Below, piece by piece: positions 38,479-47,417 of a stretch of DNA of 64,000 nucleotides; the first letter of the stretch is position 1, and each line of letters begins with the position of its first letter. The stretch comes from Ruegeria arenilitoris (GTDB lineage Bacteria; Pseudomonadota; Alphaproteobacteria; Rhodobacterales; Rhodobacteraceae). The stretch spans positions 310,001-374,000 of the forward strand of contig NZ_WQCA01000003.1 in the NCBI RefSeq assembly GCF_013032445.1, in the 5' to 3' direction. Position numbers and translations under genes: made by a program. The notes beneath the pieces were generated by a model, which saw nothing but the letters and a program-made list of their open reading frames with translations, had not been told where the DNA came from and searched no databases.

Positions 38479-39980
38479 TGGATACTCTGACGGAATTTCA
38501 TTTCTTAAGAGCGGCTTATCTACTTTTCCTGATCCCGATCGCAGGTCTTTGGTGGGCGTCTCGCCCGAAGCGCTCGGGACAAACTAATCTGCCTTCCGGA
38601 GTAGCTCCGCACCTTGCGGCAGCTCTGCTATTGGGAGCCGAGGAAAAACGGCGTATCTATCCCATTGACGTGGCCATGTTTGCCACCGCTTTGGTCGCCA
38701 TAGCCGCTGCGGGGCCAACGTGGTCAAGAGCACAAAACCCGCTGGTGGCGGATACGGCCCCTCTGGTGATCGTTCTGAAAGTTACCGACAGCATGGAGAA
38801 CCCTGACCTAGCCCCATCCCGACTGGAGCGTGCAAAGTTCAAGATCACAGATATCATCAACGCCCGCGCAGGCGCACGAACGGCGCTGATCGCCTATGCC
38901 GGTTCACCGCACCGCGTTGCCCCCCTGACCGAAGACGCAAATATCCTGCGCCCATTGCTGGAGGGGCTGACCCCGGCTGTGATGCCTAAACAAGGTGATG
39001 CTGCGGGCGACGCTTTGACATTGGCGCAAAGCATACTGGACGAAAGCGAAACACCGGGCGCCGTCCTGTTTGTTTTGGACGATCTTGACCCATCACAGCT
39101 TGCCGAGTTTCAGAACTCAACGACACAGGTGTTCTTTTTGACCATGCTCCCCAACGGAAGTGAGATTGTTCAACTGAACAACCTGCAGAACGCTGTTGTG
39201 GTCCCATTTACCAATGATGACAGGGATATCGCACGGCTGCAGCGGCAAATCCAAACGGCTTATGTGGATGCGCTGGATGATGATGATCGACTGGACTGGC
39301 AGGATCGGGGATGGATGCTGGCATGGCCTGCGGCTCTGTTGTCGCTACTCTGGTTCCGGCGCGGCTGGGTGATCCGGTGGATCATTTTGGGGCTGTTCCT
39401 GCTGCAGCCTGCAGGCCCCGCTAGTGCAGAAGGTTGGCGGGATTGGTTCTTGGCGCCAGATCAGCAGGGTCAAATCGCAATGAACCAGAAACGTTATGCG
39501 GACGCCGCTGAGTTGTTCGAAGAACCCTATCATGAAGGCTACGCACGATTGAAAGCAGGCCAGTATCCGGAAGCAGCAGCCATCTTCGCTGAGCTGAATA
39601 CGCCCGAAGCCGCTTTTTCTGAAGGTATGGCTCGTATTCGCAACCGGGAATACCGCCCCGCTATTGCCGCCTTTCAAGAAGCATTAGGGCGACGCCCTAA
39701 CTGGCCGGAAGCACAGCATAATCTTGAAGTTGCACGAGCCATACTTGACTATGTCGAGACCACTCGGGAGCAATCCGACACCGGTGAAGAAGCCGGGATC
39801 GGAGCGGATGACACTGTGTTCGACAACGACTCCGGTCGCGGAGAGAACACAACCATTCAGGCGCAGACCGGTGACACCAAACCCCTGTCAGCAGACCAGT
39901 GGATCAGCGCGATTGATACGGACATGCAGGACTTTCTGCGCAACCGGTTCCTTCTGGAAAATCAAGAGCAGATACAATGA
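38475..39980 (+). CDS. VWA-TPR fusion protein (BatB/BatC-like) with degenerate MIDAS
   Basis: A 501-residue protein with two N-terminal helices, a VWA domain, further helices near residues 275-315, and TPR repeats (about 340-430; IRNREYRPAIAAFQEALGRR). It therefore combines BatB and BatC. The MIDAS region reads LKVTDSMENPD where BatB has LDVSRSM, so the first metal-binding Asp is Lys and the first Ser is Thr. The RLERAK motif that follows is kept. Metal binding is therefore doubtful. Confidence 0.88.
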   Translation: MMDTLTEFHFLRAAYLLFLIPIAGLWWASRPKRSGQTNLPSGVAPHLAAALLLGAEEKRRIYPIDVAMFATALVAIAAAGPTWSRAQNPLVADTAPLVIVLKVTDSMENPDLAPSRLERAKFKITDIINARAGARTALIAYAGSPHRVAPLTEDANILRPLLEGLTPAVMPKQGDAAGDALTLAQSILDESETPGAVLFVLDDLDPSQLAEFQNSTTQVFFLTMLPNGSEIVQLNNLQNAVVVPFTNDDRDIARLQRQIQTAYVDALDDDDRLDWQDRGWMLAWPAALLSLLWFRRGWVIRWIILGLFLLQPAGPASAEGWRDWFLAPDQQGQIAMNQKRYADAAELFEEPYHEGYARLKAGQYPEAAAIFAELNTPEAAFSEGMARIRNREYRPAIAAFQEALGRRPNWPEAQHNLEVARAILDYVETTREQSDTGEEAGIGADDTVFDNDSGRGENTTIQAQTGDTKPLSADQWISAIDTDMQDFLRNRFLLENQEQIQ

Positions 39981-41209
39981 GGTACGCGCTCCTTCTCATA
40001 AGCTATTTGCTTCCATGTAGTGCTTTCGCGCAGACCTCAACTGCAATCCAACCCCAAGTCACGGTGGAAGCACCAAGCGAAGATGTGATAGTCGGACAAC
40101 CCGCAATTCTGCGCATAAAGGTTCTGGTTCCGACCTTCATGCCGTCCCCTCCGATCTTTCCAACCCTGGAACAGGAAAACCTTCTCGTGCGTTTGCCCGA
40201 GCGTGCCTCGGGCCCTGTCAGCGAGTCCGTGAGCGGCGAAACATGGTCCGGCGTCCAGCGGAGCTATCGGATCTATCCTCTGGTGACAGGGACGATGGAC
40301 TTTGGCCCGCAGGAAATGATGGTCACGTTCGCGGACCCGGAATCAAACAATCCAACCCAGGTTTCCGTTCCGCTGCCACCGATCACGATAAACGCCGTGG
40401 TCCCGGATGGCGCGCGCGACCTAAATCCTCTGATTATCGCGACGGGTTTTGAACTGACACAAGAGGTTGAAGGCGCAACCGAAATGCAGGCCGGCGATGC
40501 GATCACCCGGCGGCTGACTGCGCGCATTTCGGGCACTAGCCCGATCATGATACCGCAATTAATCCCTGAAAATCATGACCCTCTGCTGCGACCTTACCCC
40601 AAAGAGCCACGTTTCAACGAAACCGAAGATCGGGGCATCCTGTCAGGCCAACGTGCCGATGAAACGGTTTACCTTGCGCAGGACGGAGGTGAAACTCAAT
40701 TGCCGTCGGTTTCGCTGCAATGGTTCAACCTGACCACGAACACCGTTGAAACCGTGGAGGTAGAGGCCGTGAACCTGAAACTGGCTGCGCCCAAACCCGG
40801 CTCACCATCTGGGGATACCATGATCAGATACCTGTTCTGGGCAGTTGTGGCCGTCGTAATCGTTTGGGCAATTCTGCGGTGGTCAATGCCACGGTATCGA
40901 AACTGGCAGGAAGCACGAGAAAAGGCGTATCGCGCGTCGCCCGATTTCGCACTCTCGCAATTGCGCCGTGCTCTGCGTGATCAGGATCTTTCGGCCGCTT
41001 ACAGTGCTCTTGAAACATGGAAGCGGCGTTGTGAAGACCCGCAAGGCTATAGCGGGCTTGAAGTGTGTCTAGCTCGAATTGGCTCAACACGCTATGGAAC
41101 TGACAAAAATCGCAAAAATCCAAACTGGTCTGGCGCAGTCGCCGCGCTTGACGCGCTCGTTTCAACGCCGAACAAGCACGCCCAGCCGCTGCCGCCATTG
41201 AACCCCTGA
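39977..41209 (+). CDS. BatD-like envelope protein
   Basis: A 410-residue protein with a signal peptide (LLLISYLLPCSAFA), beta-rich exported domains with the BatD-type segments QPQVTVEAPSEDVIVGQPAI and YRIYPLVTGTMDFGP, one membrane helix near residue 280 (YLFWAVVAVVIVWAILRW) and a cytoplasmic tail. It closes the six-gene Bat operon and is convergent with the Crp/Fnr gene. Confidence 0.85.
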   Translation: MRYALLLISYLLPCSAFAQTSTAIQPQVTVEAPSEDVIVGQPAILRIKVLVPTFMPSPPIFPTLEQENLLVRLPERASGPVSESVSGETWSGVQRSYRIYPLVTGTMDFGPQEMMVTFADPESNNPTQVSVPLPPITINAVVPDGARDLNPLIIATGFELTQEVEGATEMQAGDAITRRLTARISGTSPIMIPQLIPENHDPLLRPYPKEPRFNETEDRGILSGQRADETVYLAQDGGETQLPSVSLQWFNLTTNTVETVEVEAVNLKLAAPKPGSPSGDTMIRYLFWAVVAVVIVWAILRWSMPRYRNWQEAREKAYRASPDFALSQLRRALRDQDLSAAYSALETWKRRCEDPQGYSGLEVCLARIGSTRYGTDKNRKNPNWSGAVAALDALVSTPNKHAQPLPPLNP

Positions 41210-41212
41210 CCC

Positions 41213-41893
41213 TTAGGTCTGACAACTGGCGATCAGCGCCTGCCTGTCCTTCAACCGCACACGCCCATAGCCGAGTTCGATCAGGTCCAGATCTGCCAAA
41301 CGGTGCAGGCTGCGGTGCAATGTCGGTTGCGACACGGCGATCATCTCGGCCAGTTCGTCCTGAGACACCACGATCCAGCCATCGGATTTTGACGTACCCT
41401 CATCCAGATGAAGCAGTCGCAACACAAGCCGTTTCTCACTGCCGGTCACAGCGAGATTGGCCATAATCCGCAACGCTGTTTGCATATTCTCCTGCGTCAG
41501 CGCGTAAAAGTCGCGAACATAGTTGGGGTTGGCCTGAACCAATTTGGCGATGCGTGAGTGCGGAAAGAACAAGGCTTGCGTCTCTTGCGTGGTGACGACG
41601 CTGATCAGCCGTGGCGTGTCGGCGAAAAGGGCCAGATCCCCGATCCAGAAACCGGCACCCTCGCGGTGCAGCACGAACTCCTGCCCGTCATCCGCAGGCG
41701 CGGTGATTTGAACACCGCCGCTGAGGATGGCGAATATTCCGTTTGCCGGGTCTCCGTGGTGATACAGCGTTTCCCAAGGTTCAAAAGTTTTAGCCGATCC
41801 GCATTCGAGCAAATCGCGCCGAAACGCGTCCGAGCGGTTGCTGAACCACCCGGCCTGCTGCAAGAGCTTCAAATTATTCGCTTTGTCAAACAT
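41213..41893 (-). CDS. Crp/Fnr-family transcription regulator
   Basis: A 226-residue regulator with a cyclic-nucleotide-binding-type domain (YHHGDPANGIFAILSGGVQI) and a C-terminal Crp helix-turn-helix (QDELAEMIAVSQPTLHRSLHRLADL). The N-terminal cysteines needed for an Fnr Fe-S cluster are absent, so it is not an oxygen-sensing Fnr of the classic type. It is divergent from the arylsulfatase gene and has a perfect palindrome just before its start. Confidence 0.9.
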   Translation of the reverse strand: MFDKANNLKLLQQAGWFSNRSDAFRRDLLECGSAKTFEPWETLYHHGDPANGIFAILSGGVQITAPADDGQEFVLHREGAGFWIGDLALFADTPRLISVVTTQETQALFFPHSRIAKLVQANPNYVRDFYALTQENMQTALRIMANLAVTGSEKRLVLRLLHLDEGTSKSDGWIVVSQDELAEMIAVSQPTLHRSLHRLADLDLIELGYGRVRLKDRQALIASCQT

Positions 41894-41908
41894 TAGAAAT
41901 TTTCAATA

Positions 41909-41922
41909 TCATCATATGATGA
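41909..41922. promoter_or_regulatory. 14-bp perfect palindrome before the Crp/Fnr gene
   Basis: TCATCATATGATGA lies 16-29 bp upstream of the regulator start, in the region shared with the divergent arylsulfatase. The position fits an autoregulatory operator. It does not match the Fnr/Crp half-site TTGAT-N4-ATCAA exactly, so the regulator that binds it is not certain. Confidence 0.45.
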
Positions 41923-42092
41923 GTTTTCAATCCCTCTGATCGCCTAGTCTGAGCTTGTTCGATTCCCGGAAAGGTGAAGGTTTCGCCGTTCAGATTTCGA
42001 CCATTTTTACGAGCCATATTGGCTGATTTGAACAGCCACCAAGCAAAACACACCTCCGGGTTGTACAGACCCTTTCAGATCAGGAGCATATC

Positions 42093-43703
42093 ATGTCACC
42101 ACCACGTTCGATTGCATACAGTTGGCGCACCAAGTTGCGCCGCATTGCTGTGGCTACCGTCGCCGTCGCGTTGGCACTTCCCGCTTGGGCACAGGATCAG
42201 AAACCTAACATTCTGGTCATCTGGGGTGACGATATCGGCCAATCCAATATCTCGGCCTATACGATGGGCCTGATGGGATATCAGACACCGAACATCGACC
42301 GCGTCGCCAAGGAAGGCATGATTTTCACCGACTATTATGGTGAGCAATCCTGTACCGCTGGTCGCTCGTCCTACATCATGGGACAGTCAGTGTTCCGGAC
42401 TGGCCTGTCCAAGGTTGGTCTGCCCGGCGCTGATCTGGGGATGCAGGTCGAAGATCCAACCATTGCGGGCCTGCTGAAGGATCACGGCTATGTCACCGGT
42501 CAGTTCGGCAAGAACCACCTTGGCGACAAAGATGAACATCTTCCAACAAACCACGGATTTGATGAGTTTTTTGGAAATCTCTACCACCTGAATGCCGAGG
42601 AAGAGCCTGAAAACGAAGACTATCCGGGCGACGCTATTCTGGCGGATGGTCGCACCTTCCGCGAGGCCTACGGCCCACGCGGCGTTATCAAGTCCAAGGC
42701 CGACGGCACCATTGAGGACACCGGCCCCCTGACCCGCAAGCGCATGGAAACGGTGGACGAAGAAACCGTTGCAGCAGCGATCGACTTCATCAAGCGTGCC
42801 CACGAGCAAGGCCAGCCCTTCTATGTCTGGTGGAACGGCACCCGCATGCACTTCCGCACCCACGTCAAGGATGAAATGCGCGCGCAGGCCAACGAAATTT
42901 TCGGTGGCAGCGCGGACGAATACACGGCTGGTATGATCGAACATGACATGCATGTGGGTCAATTGCTGGACCTGCTGGATGAGCTTGGCATCGCCGACAA
43001 CACCATCGTTCACTATTCCACCGACAACGGACCGCACATGAACACGTGGCCGGACGCTGCCGCGACACCGTTCTGGGGCGAGAAGAACACCAACTGGGAA
43101 GGCGGATGGCGCGTTCCGTCGATGGTACGCTGGCCCGGTCAGATCGAGGCCGGCTCGGTCACCAATGAGATCGTGCATCACATGGACTGGCTGCCGACAT
43201 ACCTTGCCGTTGCCGGTGACCCGGACATCAAGGAAAAGCTGAAAGCTGGCTATAGCTCTTCGGGTATGGGCCGCGATTACAAGGTGCATCTGGACGGTTA
43301 CAACATCCTGCCTCTGCTGACCGGTGAGGCCACTGAAAGCCCACGTCGCGAGATTTTCTATTTCTCGGACGACGGGGACCTGACCGCACTGCGTTTCGAC
43401 GACTGGAAGCTGATCTTCCTCGAGCAGAAGGCATGGGCCACCCTGCGTGCGTGGATCGAACCCTGGACAGAATTGCGCATTCCGCTGATCGTAAACCTGC
43501 GCCGCGATCCCTATGAGCGTGCGTACCGGACGTCCAACACCTACTACGATTGGTTGCTGGATCGGGCCTATTTCCTTGTGCCCGCTCAGCAATATGTCGG
43601 CAGTTTCCTTGAAACCTTCCAGGAATTCCCGCCGCGCCAAAAAGCGGCCAGCTTCAATCTGGATCAGGTGATGGAGAAACTGGCTTCACCGACCAACAAT
43701 TAA
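42093..43703 (+). CDS. Exported arylsulfatase (type I, formylglycine-dependent)
   Basis: A 536-residue sulfatase with a signal peptide (RIAVATVAVALALPAWA, cleavage about residue 33) and alkaline-phosphatase-fold landmarks NILVIWGDDIGQSN (metal Asp pair), HGFDEFFGNLYH, YSTDNGPHMNTWPD and WEGGWRVPSMVRWPG. The modification motif is CTAGR (Cys about 87) instead of the canonical CxPxR; this CxAxR form is accepted by some maturases. No formylglycine-generating enzyme is in the window. AGGAG precedes the ATG. Confidence 0.92.
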   Translation: MSPPRSIAYSWRTKLRRIAVATVAVALALPAWAQDQKPNILVIWGDDIGQSNISAYTMGLMGYQTPNIDRVAKEGMIFTDYYGEQSCTAGRSSYIMGQSVFRTGLSKVGLPGADLGMQVEDPTIAGLLKDHGYVTGQFGKNHLGDKDEHLPTNHGFDEFFGNLYHLNAEEEPENEDYPGDAILADGRTFREAYGPRGVIKSKADGTIEDTGPLTRKRMETVDEETVAAAIDFIKRAHEQGQPFYVWWNGTRMHFRTHVKDEMRAQANEIFGGSADEYTAGMIEHDMHVGQLLDLLDELGIADNTIVHYSTDNGPHMNTWPDAAATPFWGEKNTNWEGGWRVPSMVRWPGQIEAGSVTNEIVHHMDWLPTYLAVAGDPDIKEKLKAGYSSSGMGRDYKVHLDGYNILPLLTGEATESPRREIFYFSDDGDLTALRFDDWKLIFLEQKAWATLRAWIEPWTELRIPLIVNLRRDPYERAYRTSNTYYDWLLDRAYFLVPAQQYVGSFLETFQEFPPRQKAASFNLDQVMEKLASPTNN

Positions 43704-43715
43704 CCCCTCGAAAAC

Positions 43716-43744
43716 AAAGGGTCGCCGCAATACGGCGGCCCTTT
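43716..43744 (+). terminator. Hairpin between arylsulfatase and HAD genes
   Basis: AAAGGGTCGCCG, loop CAATA, CGGCGGCCCTTT: a 12-bp stem with one G-T pair, 12 bp after the sulfatase stop. There is only a short T-run, so it may stop or merely attenuate transcription into the HAD gene. Confidence 0.65.
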
Positions 43745-43769
43745 ACCAATTGAAACAGGAACATTTCTT

Positions 43770-44744
43770 ATGAAGAACGCAGTTCTTTCCGCCGTTGTAC
43801 TTTTCGCTCCGATGGCATCGTTCGCCGACCCTCTGCCCAGCTGGGGCAACTCCGACTCCAAAAACAGGATCGTTGAATTCGTCGAGGCGGTCACAGACCC
43901 GAGTGGTTCTGACTATGTCACTCCGGCCGAACGGATTGCGGTGTTTGACAATGACGGCACACTTTGGGCTGAACAGCCCGTCTATTTTCAACTGACTTTC
44001 GCCATGGACCGCCTTGCCGAACTGGCCGAGGCCGATCCCGCGATCCTGACAACACCAACGCTAGAAGCTGCGGCAAAGGGTGACCTGCAAGCCGTTGCCG
44101 AGGGTGGTCACGACGCTCTGATCGAAGTTCTGAATGCCTCGCATTCCGGCCTGAGTGTCGAAGATTTCCAGGCATCCGTCGCCGACTGGCTGGACACCGC
44201 GCGCCATCCGGATACCGATCTGCCCTACGATCAGATGACCTATCAGCCGATGGTGGAACTGCTGCGCTATCTCAGGGATGAAGGGTTCAGCACCTATATC
44301 GTATCGGGCGGCGGTCTGCACTTTATGCGCGTTTTTGCCGAAGACGCCTATGGCATCCCGCCCGAGCAGGTTCTGGGCACCTACACAGCCACGACTTATG
44401 AAACTGGCGATGGCACACCCGCGATCGTCAAGGCCCCCGAAATTGCCTTTGTCGATGACAAAGAGGGCAAACCGATCAACATCGAACGCACGATTGGCAG
44501 GCGTCCTATTCTGGCAGGTGGAAACTCGGACGGGGATTTCGCCATGCTGGAGTGGACGACTGCGGGCGACGGTCCGCGTTTGGGTGTTCTGATCCACCAC
44601 ACCGATGCCGAACGCGAATGGGCCTATGACCGCGAAAGCCCGATCGGGAAACTGGTCGATGGGCTGGATAAAGGGCCGGATTTGGGTTGGGTCATTGTTG
44701 ATATGGCGAATGACTGGAATCGCATCTACACTGGATCGGACTAA
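43770..44744 (+). CDS. Exported HAD-superfamily phosphatase
   Basis: A 324-residue protein with a signal peptide (AVLSAVVLFAPMASFA) and the HAD motifs VFDNDGTLW (nucleophile Asp, general acid Asp), IVSGGG (motif II) and AGGNSDGDFAMLEW (motif IV). It is close to the group annotated as haloacid dehalogenase-like or acid phosphatase in marine bacteria. It follows the arylsulfatase, which suggests that both release sulfate or phosphate from outside substrates. Confidence 0.88.
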   Translation: MKNAVLSAVVLFAPMASFADPLPSWGNSDSKNRIVEFVEAVTDPSGSDYVTPAERIAVFDNDGTLWAEQPVYFQLTFAMDRLAELAEADPAILTTPTLEAAAKGDLQAVAEGGHDALIEVLNASHSGLSVEDFQASVADWLDTARHPDTDLPYDQMTYQPMVELLRYLRDEGFSTYIVSGGGLHFMRVFAEDAYGIPPEQVLGTYTATTYETGDGTPAIVKAPEIAFVDDKEGKPINIERTIGRRPILAGGNSDGDFAMLEWTTAGDGPRLGVLIHHTDAEREWAYDRESPIGKLVDGLDKGPDLGWVIVDMANDWNRIYTGSD

Positions 44745-44767
44745 GACACTCAGAGACCGATAACCTC

Positions 44768-46180
44768 ATGTGGACAATTCTTTTTTCCGCGTTCGTCTTC
44801 TTTCTGTACGTGACGGCAGCGGTTTTTTCGATACGGGCGGCGCAAACCGCCCGCACACCACAGGGGGCCGTCGGATGGGTGGTTCTTTTGATCTCGGCCC
44901 CGTTTGTCGGTGTGCCTCTATACTTGTTTCTGGGACACCATCGCTTCCGGGGCTACCGCATTGCCCGCAAGCACAGCGAAAAGGTTGTTGAAGGCATCAA
45001 GAGTTTTGCTGATTTCTCAAAACCAAATCTGGACTCAATGCCCGTCAACCCCCGCCCGTTCGAGACGCTGGCGCATCTGCCGGTTTCACGTGGAAACGGG
45101 GCTGAGTTATTGATTGACGGTCAAGCGACGTTTGACTCCATTTTCCAGGCAATCGATGCCGCGCAGAATTATGTTCTGATCCAGTTCTACATCGTCCGGG
45201 ATGACGCGCTGGGGAAACAACTCAAAGACAAGCTGATCGCCGCAACGAAACGTGGTGTCTCGGTGCGCTTCATGACCGACGCGGTGGGCAGCTATGGCTT
45301 GCCGACGGCCTATCTGGACGAATTGCGGGCCGCTGGGATCGAGATCGCCAATCCGCGTGACCGTCGAGGACCTCAATACCGCTTTCAACTCAACTACCGA
45401 AATCACCGCAAAACCGTGATCATCGATGGAGAGACGGGATATATCGGCGGGCATAATGTGGGGGTGGAGTATCTGGGCCAAGACGCTCATTTCGGTCATT
45501 GGCGCGACACGCATATCAAGATGACGGGTCATGTCGTACGGCAGTTACAGCTGATTTTCACTGAGGACTGGCACTGGGCCCATGAAGAAGACCTGATCGA
45601 ACAACTGGATTGGGCGGGGTCGGAATCCGAGCAGGACATGAACGCTCTGATCGTCGCAACTGGCCCCGGTGATGACACCGAGACAGGCGCGATGATGTTC
45701 TTTGCCGCCATCACCGAAGCAAAAGAAAGGTTGTGGATCGCCTCACCCTATTTTGTGCCTGACATCGACATCATGACCGCACTGCAACACGCCGCCCTGC
45801 GCGGTGTGGACGTGCGCATTCTGGTGCCCGAAGTGATCGACCACCGCCTGCCCTGGCTCGCCGCCTTCGCCTATTTCGATGAAATCACGGACTGCGGCGC
45901 GCGGGTGTTTAGATACACCGACGGCTTCATGCACCAGAAAGCCTTTGTGGTCGACGACACGCTGGCCGCTGTGGGAACGACCAATCTGGACAACCGCTCT
46001 TTCCGCCTGAACTTCGAAGCAATGGCCCTGTTCTTTGACCCAAGAGCGGCTCAGGCCGTAGACAAGATGCTGCGTTCCGATTTTGAGAAAAGCTATGAAC
46101 TGACCAAAAAGCTGCCCGACCAACCGGCTTATATCCGGTTTGGGTCCCCCCTTGCCCGGCTGTTCGCACCGATCCTTTAG
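44768..46180 (+). CDS. cls: Cardiolipin synthase (phospholipase D family)
   Basis: A 470-residue membrane enzyme with two N-terminal helices (PLDN-type, about 1-55), then two PLD domains with the HKD motifs HRKTVIIDGETGYIGGHN and HQKAFVVDDTLAAVGTTN. It joins two phosphatidylglycerol molecules to make cardiolipin. It ends in a four-base overlap with the convergent channel gene. Confidence 0.93.
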   Translation: MWTILFSAFVFFLYVTAAVFSIRAAQTARTPQGAVGWVVLLISAPFVGVPLYLFLGHHRFRGYRIARKHSEKVVEGIKSFADFSKPNLDSMPVNPRPFETLAHLPVSRGNGAELLIDGQATFDSIFQAIDAAQNYVLIQFYIVRDDALGKQLKDKLIAATKRGVSVRFMTDAVGSYGLPTAYLDELRAAGIEIANPRDRRGPQYRFQLNYRNHRKTVIIDGETGYIGGHNVGVEYLGQDAHFGHWRDTHIKMTGHVVRQLQLIFTEDWHWAHEEDLIEQLDWAGSESEQDMNALIVATGPGDDTETGAMMFFAAITEAKERLWIASPYFVPDIDIMTALQHAALRGVDVRILVPEVIDHRLPWLAAFAYFDEITDCGARVFRYTDGFMHQKAFVVDDTLAAVGTTNLDNRSFRLNFEAMALFFDPRAAQAVDKMLRSDFEKSYELTKKLPDQPAYIRFGSPLARLFAPIL

Positions 46181-46626
46181 GACATCAGTTCTTCTTTGAA
46201 GACCTGGGTCATAAGCGCGACCATAAAGGCGGTGGACAACCCGAAGGCCAACAAGCCTGTAACCGATGCAAATGCGCCGAATATGCGCAGCGGCTCCCCA
46301 AGAACGATGTCGCCGTAGCCCAGTGTCGTAAACGTCACCAATGAGAAATACAGTGCCGAGTTCCAGTCGGGCAGCACGTCTCCCAGCACCCAGACAATCG
46401 CCCAAAGCCATACCTGAAACGTGTGGATCGCGACGATAAAGACGAGGGCTATACAGATCGGGGCAGCGATTGAAACGAACCTTTTGCTGTTTTCCAATCG
46501 CAGAGATGCGACCCTTACAACCTGCGTGCACCAGGTCAGAAAGATAATCTCGATCAAAAAACAGATGCCCAGATAGATGCTGCCCCAAAGGATCTGCTGC
46601 GTTAACGTCATCAATTCGCTTATCAT
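46177..46626 (-). CDS. Two-helix potassium-channel-like protein
   Basis: A 149-residue membrane protein with the K+ selectivity filter TLGYGD (about 101-106) between helices in an Ion_trans_2-type pore, preceded by two further N-terminal helices. No voltage sensor or ligand-binding domain is visible. It is convergent with cls, overlapping by four bases. Confidence 0.85.
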   Translation of the reverse strand: MISELMTLTQQILWGSIYLGICFLIEIIFLTWCTQVVRVASLRLENSKRFVSIAAPICIALVFIVAIHTFQVWLWAIVWVLGDVLPDWNSALYFSLVTFTTLGYGDIVLGEPLRIFGAFASVTGLLAFGLSTAFMVALMTQVFKEELMS

Positions 46627-46769
46627 GTTTTGGCCCGAAGAAGTTCCACCACAATGGCGACTTACCCGGCAAAGGACAAGGCTGCGACGAATGGAAACGA
46701 ATGCGGCTCGGCGCTGGACTCTGCCACGCAGCGGCGCACATTGTTGCGGGCACAGTCAGAGGTTTTTGC

Positions 46770-47417
46770 ATGTTGCTGATGATCGACAGGGTCCAGAAAT
46801 CCTATCCGGGTGGACGTCCGGTTTTGCGGGACGTGTCGCTGAGCCTCGACCAGGGGCAGACGTTGGCCCTGACCGGGGAAAGCGGCAGCGGCAAGAGCAC
46901 GCTGCTCAATCTGGCGGCGGCATTGGACAGTTTTGATGGCGGCGAGATCACGTTGGACGGCACCACCTTGTCACCGCTGGATGACGCCGGGCGTGCCGAG
47001 CTTCGCCGTCAAAGCGTTTCGCTGGTGTTTCAACAATTTAACCTGATCCCCTCGCTGACGGTCGCGCAGAACTTGTCTTTCCACGCCCGACTGGCAGGCC
47101 GTGAGGATGCTGATTGGACCGGGCAACTGGCCGATCGGTTGGGCCTGTCCGATTTGCTGGCTCGCTTCCCCGAGAGCCTCTCGGGCGGGCAGCAACAGCG
47201 CGTCGCCATCGGACGCGCCATGGCCGCACGGCCAAAACTGCTATTGGCGGATGAACCCACCGGCAATCTGGACGAAACCGCCAGCGCCAATGTACTGGAC
47301 CTGATGCTGGCGCTGGTGGCCGATACCGGGGCCGCCCTTCTGCTGGTCACCCACTCGCGGGAGATAGCGCGGCGGCTGGACCAGCACGCGCATCTGGCCG
47401 GTGGCCACATTACATGA
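46770..47417 (+). CDS. ABC transporter ATP-binding protein (LolD/MacB type)
   Basis: A 215-residue ATPase with Walker A GESGSGKST, Q-loop VFQQFNLIPSL, signature LSGGQQQR, Walker B LLLADEPTGNLD and the H-loop VTHS. The start at 46770 (MLLMIDRVQKSYPGG) is the simplest; an open frame reaches 46701. Its stop overlaps the permease start by four bases. The pair forms an FtsX-type exporter or mechanotransmission system. Confidence 0.9.
   Translation: MLLMIDRVQKSYPGGRPVLRDVSLSLDQGQTLALTGESGSGKSTLLNLAAALDSFDGGEITLDGTTLSPLDDAGRAELRRQSVSLVFQQFNLIPSLTVAQNLSFHARLAGREDADWTGQLADRLGLSDLLARFPESLSGGQQQRVAIGRAMAARPKLLLADEPTGNLDETASANVLDLMLALVADTGAALLLVTHSREIARRLDQHAHLAGGHIT

Noticed and set aside
42387-43640. 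Minus-strand open frame of about 417 codons opposite the arylsulfatase
   Set aside because: The sulfatase is complete with signal peptide and active-site motifs; the antisense frame has no motif or start signal.
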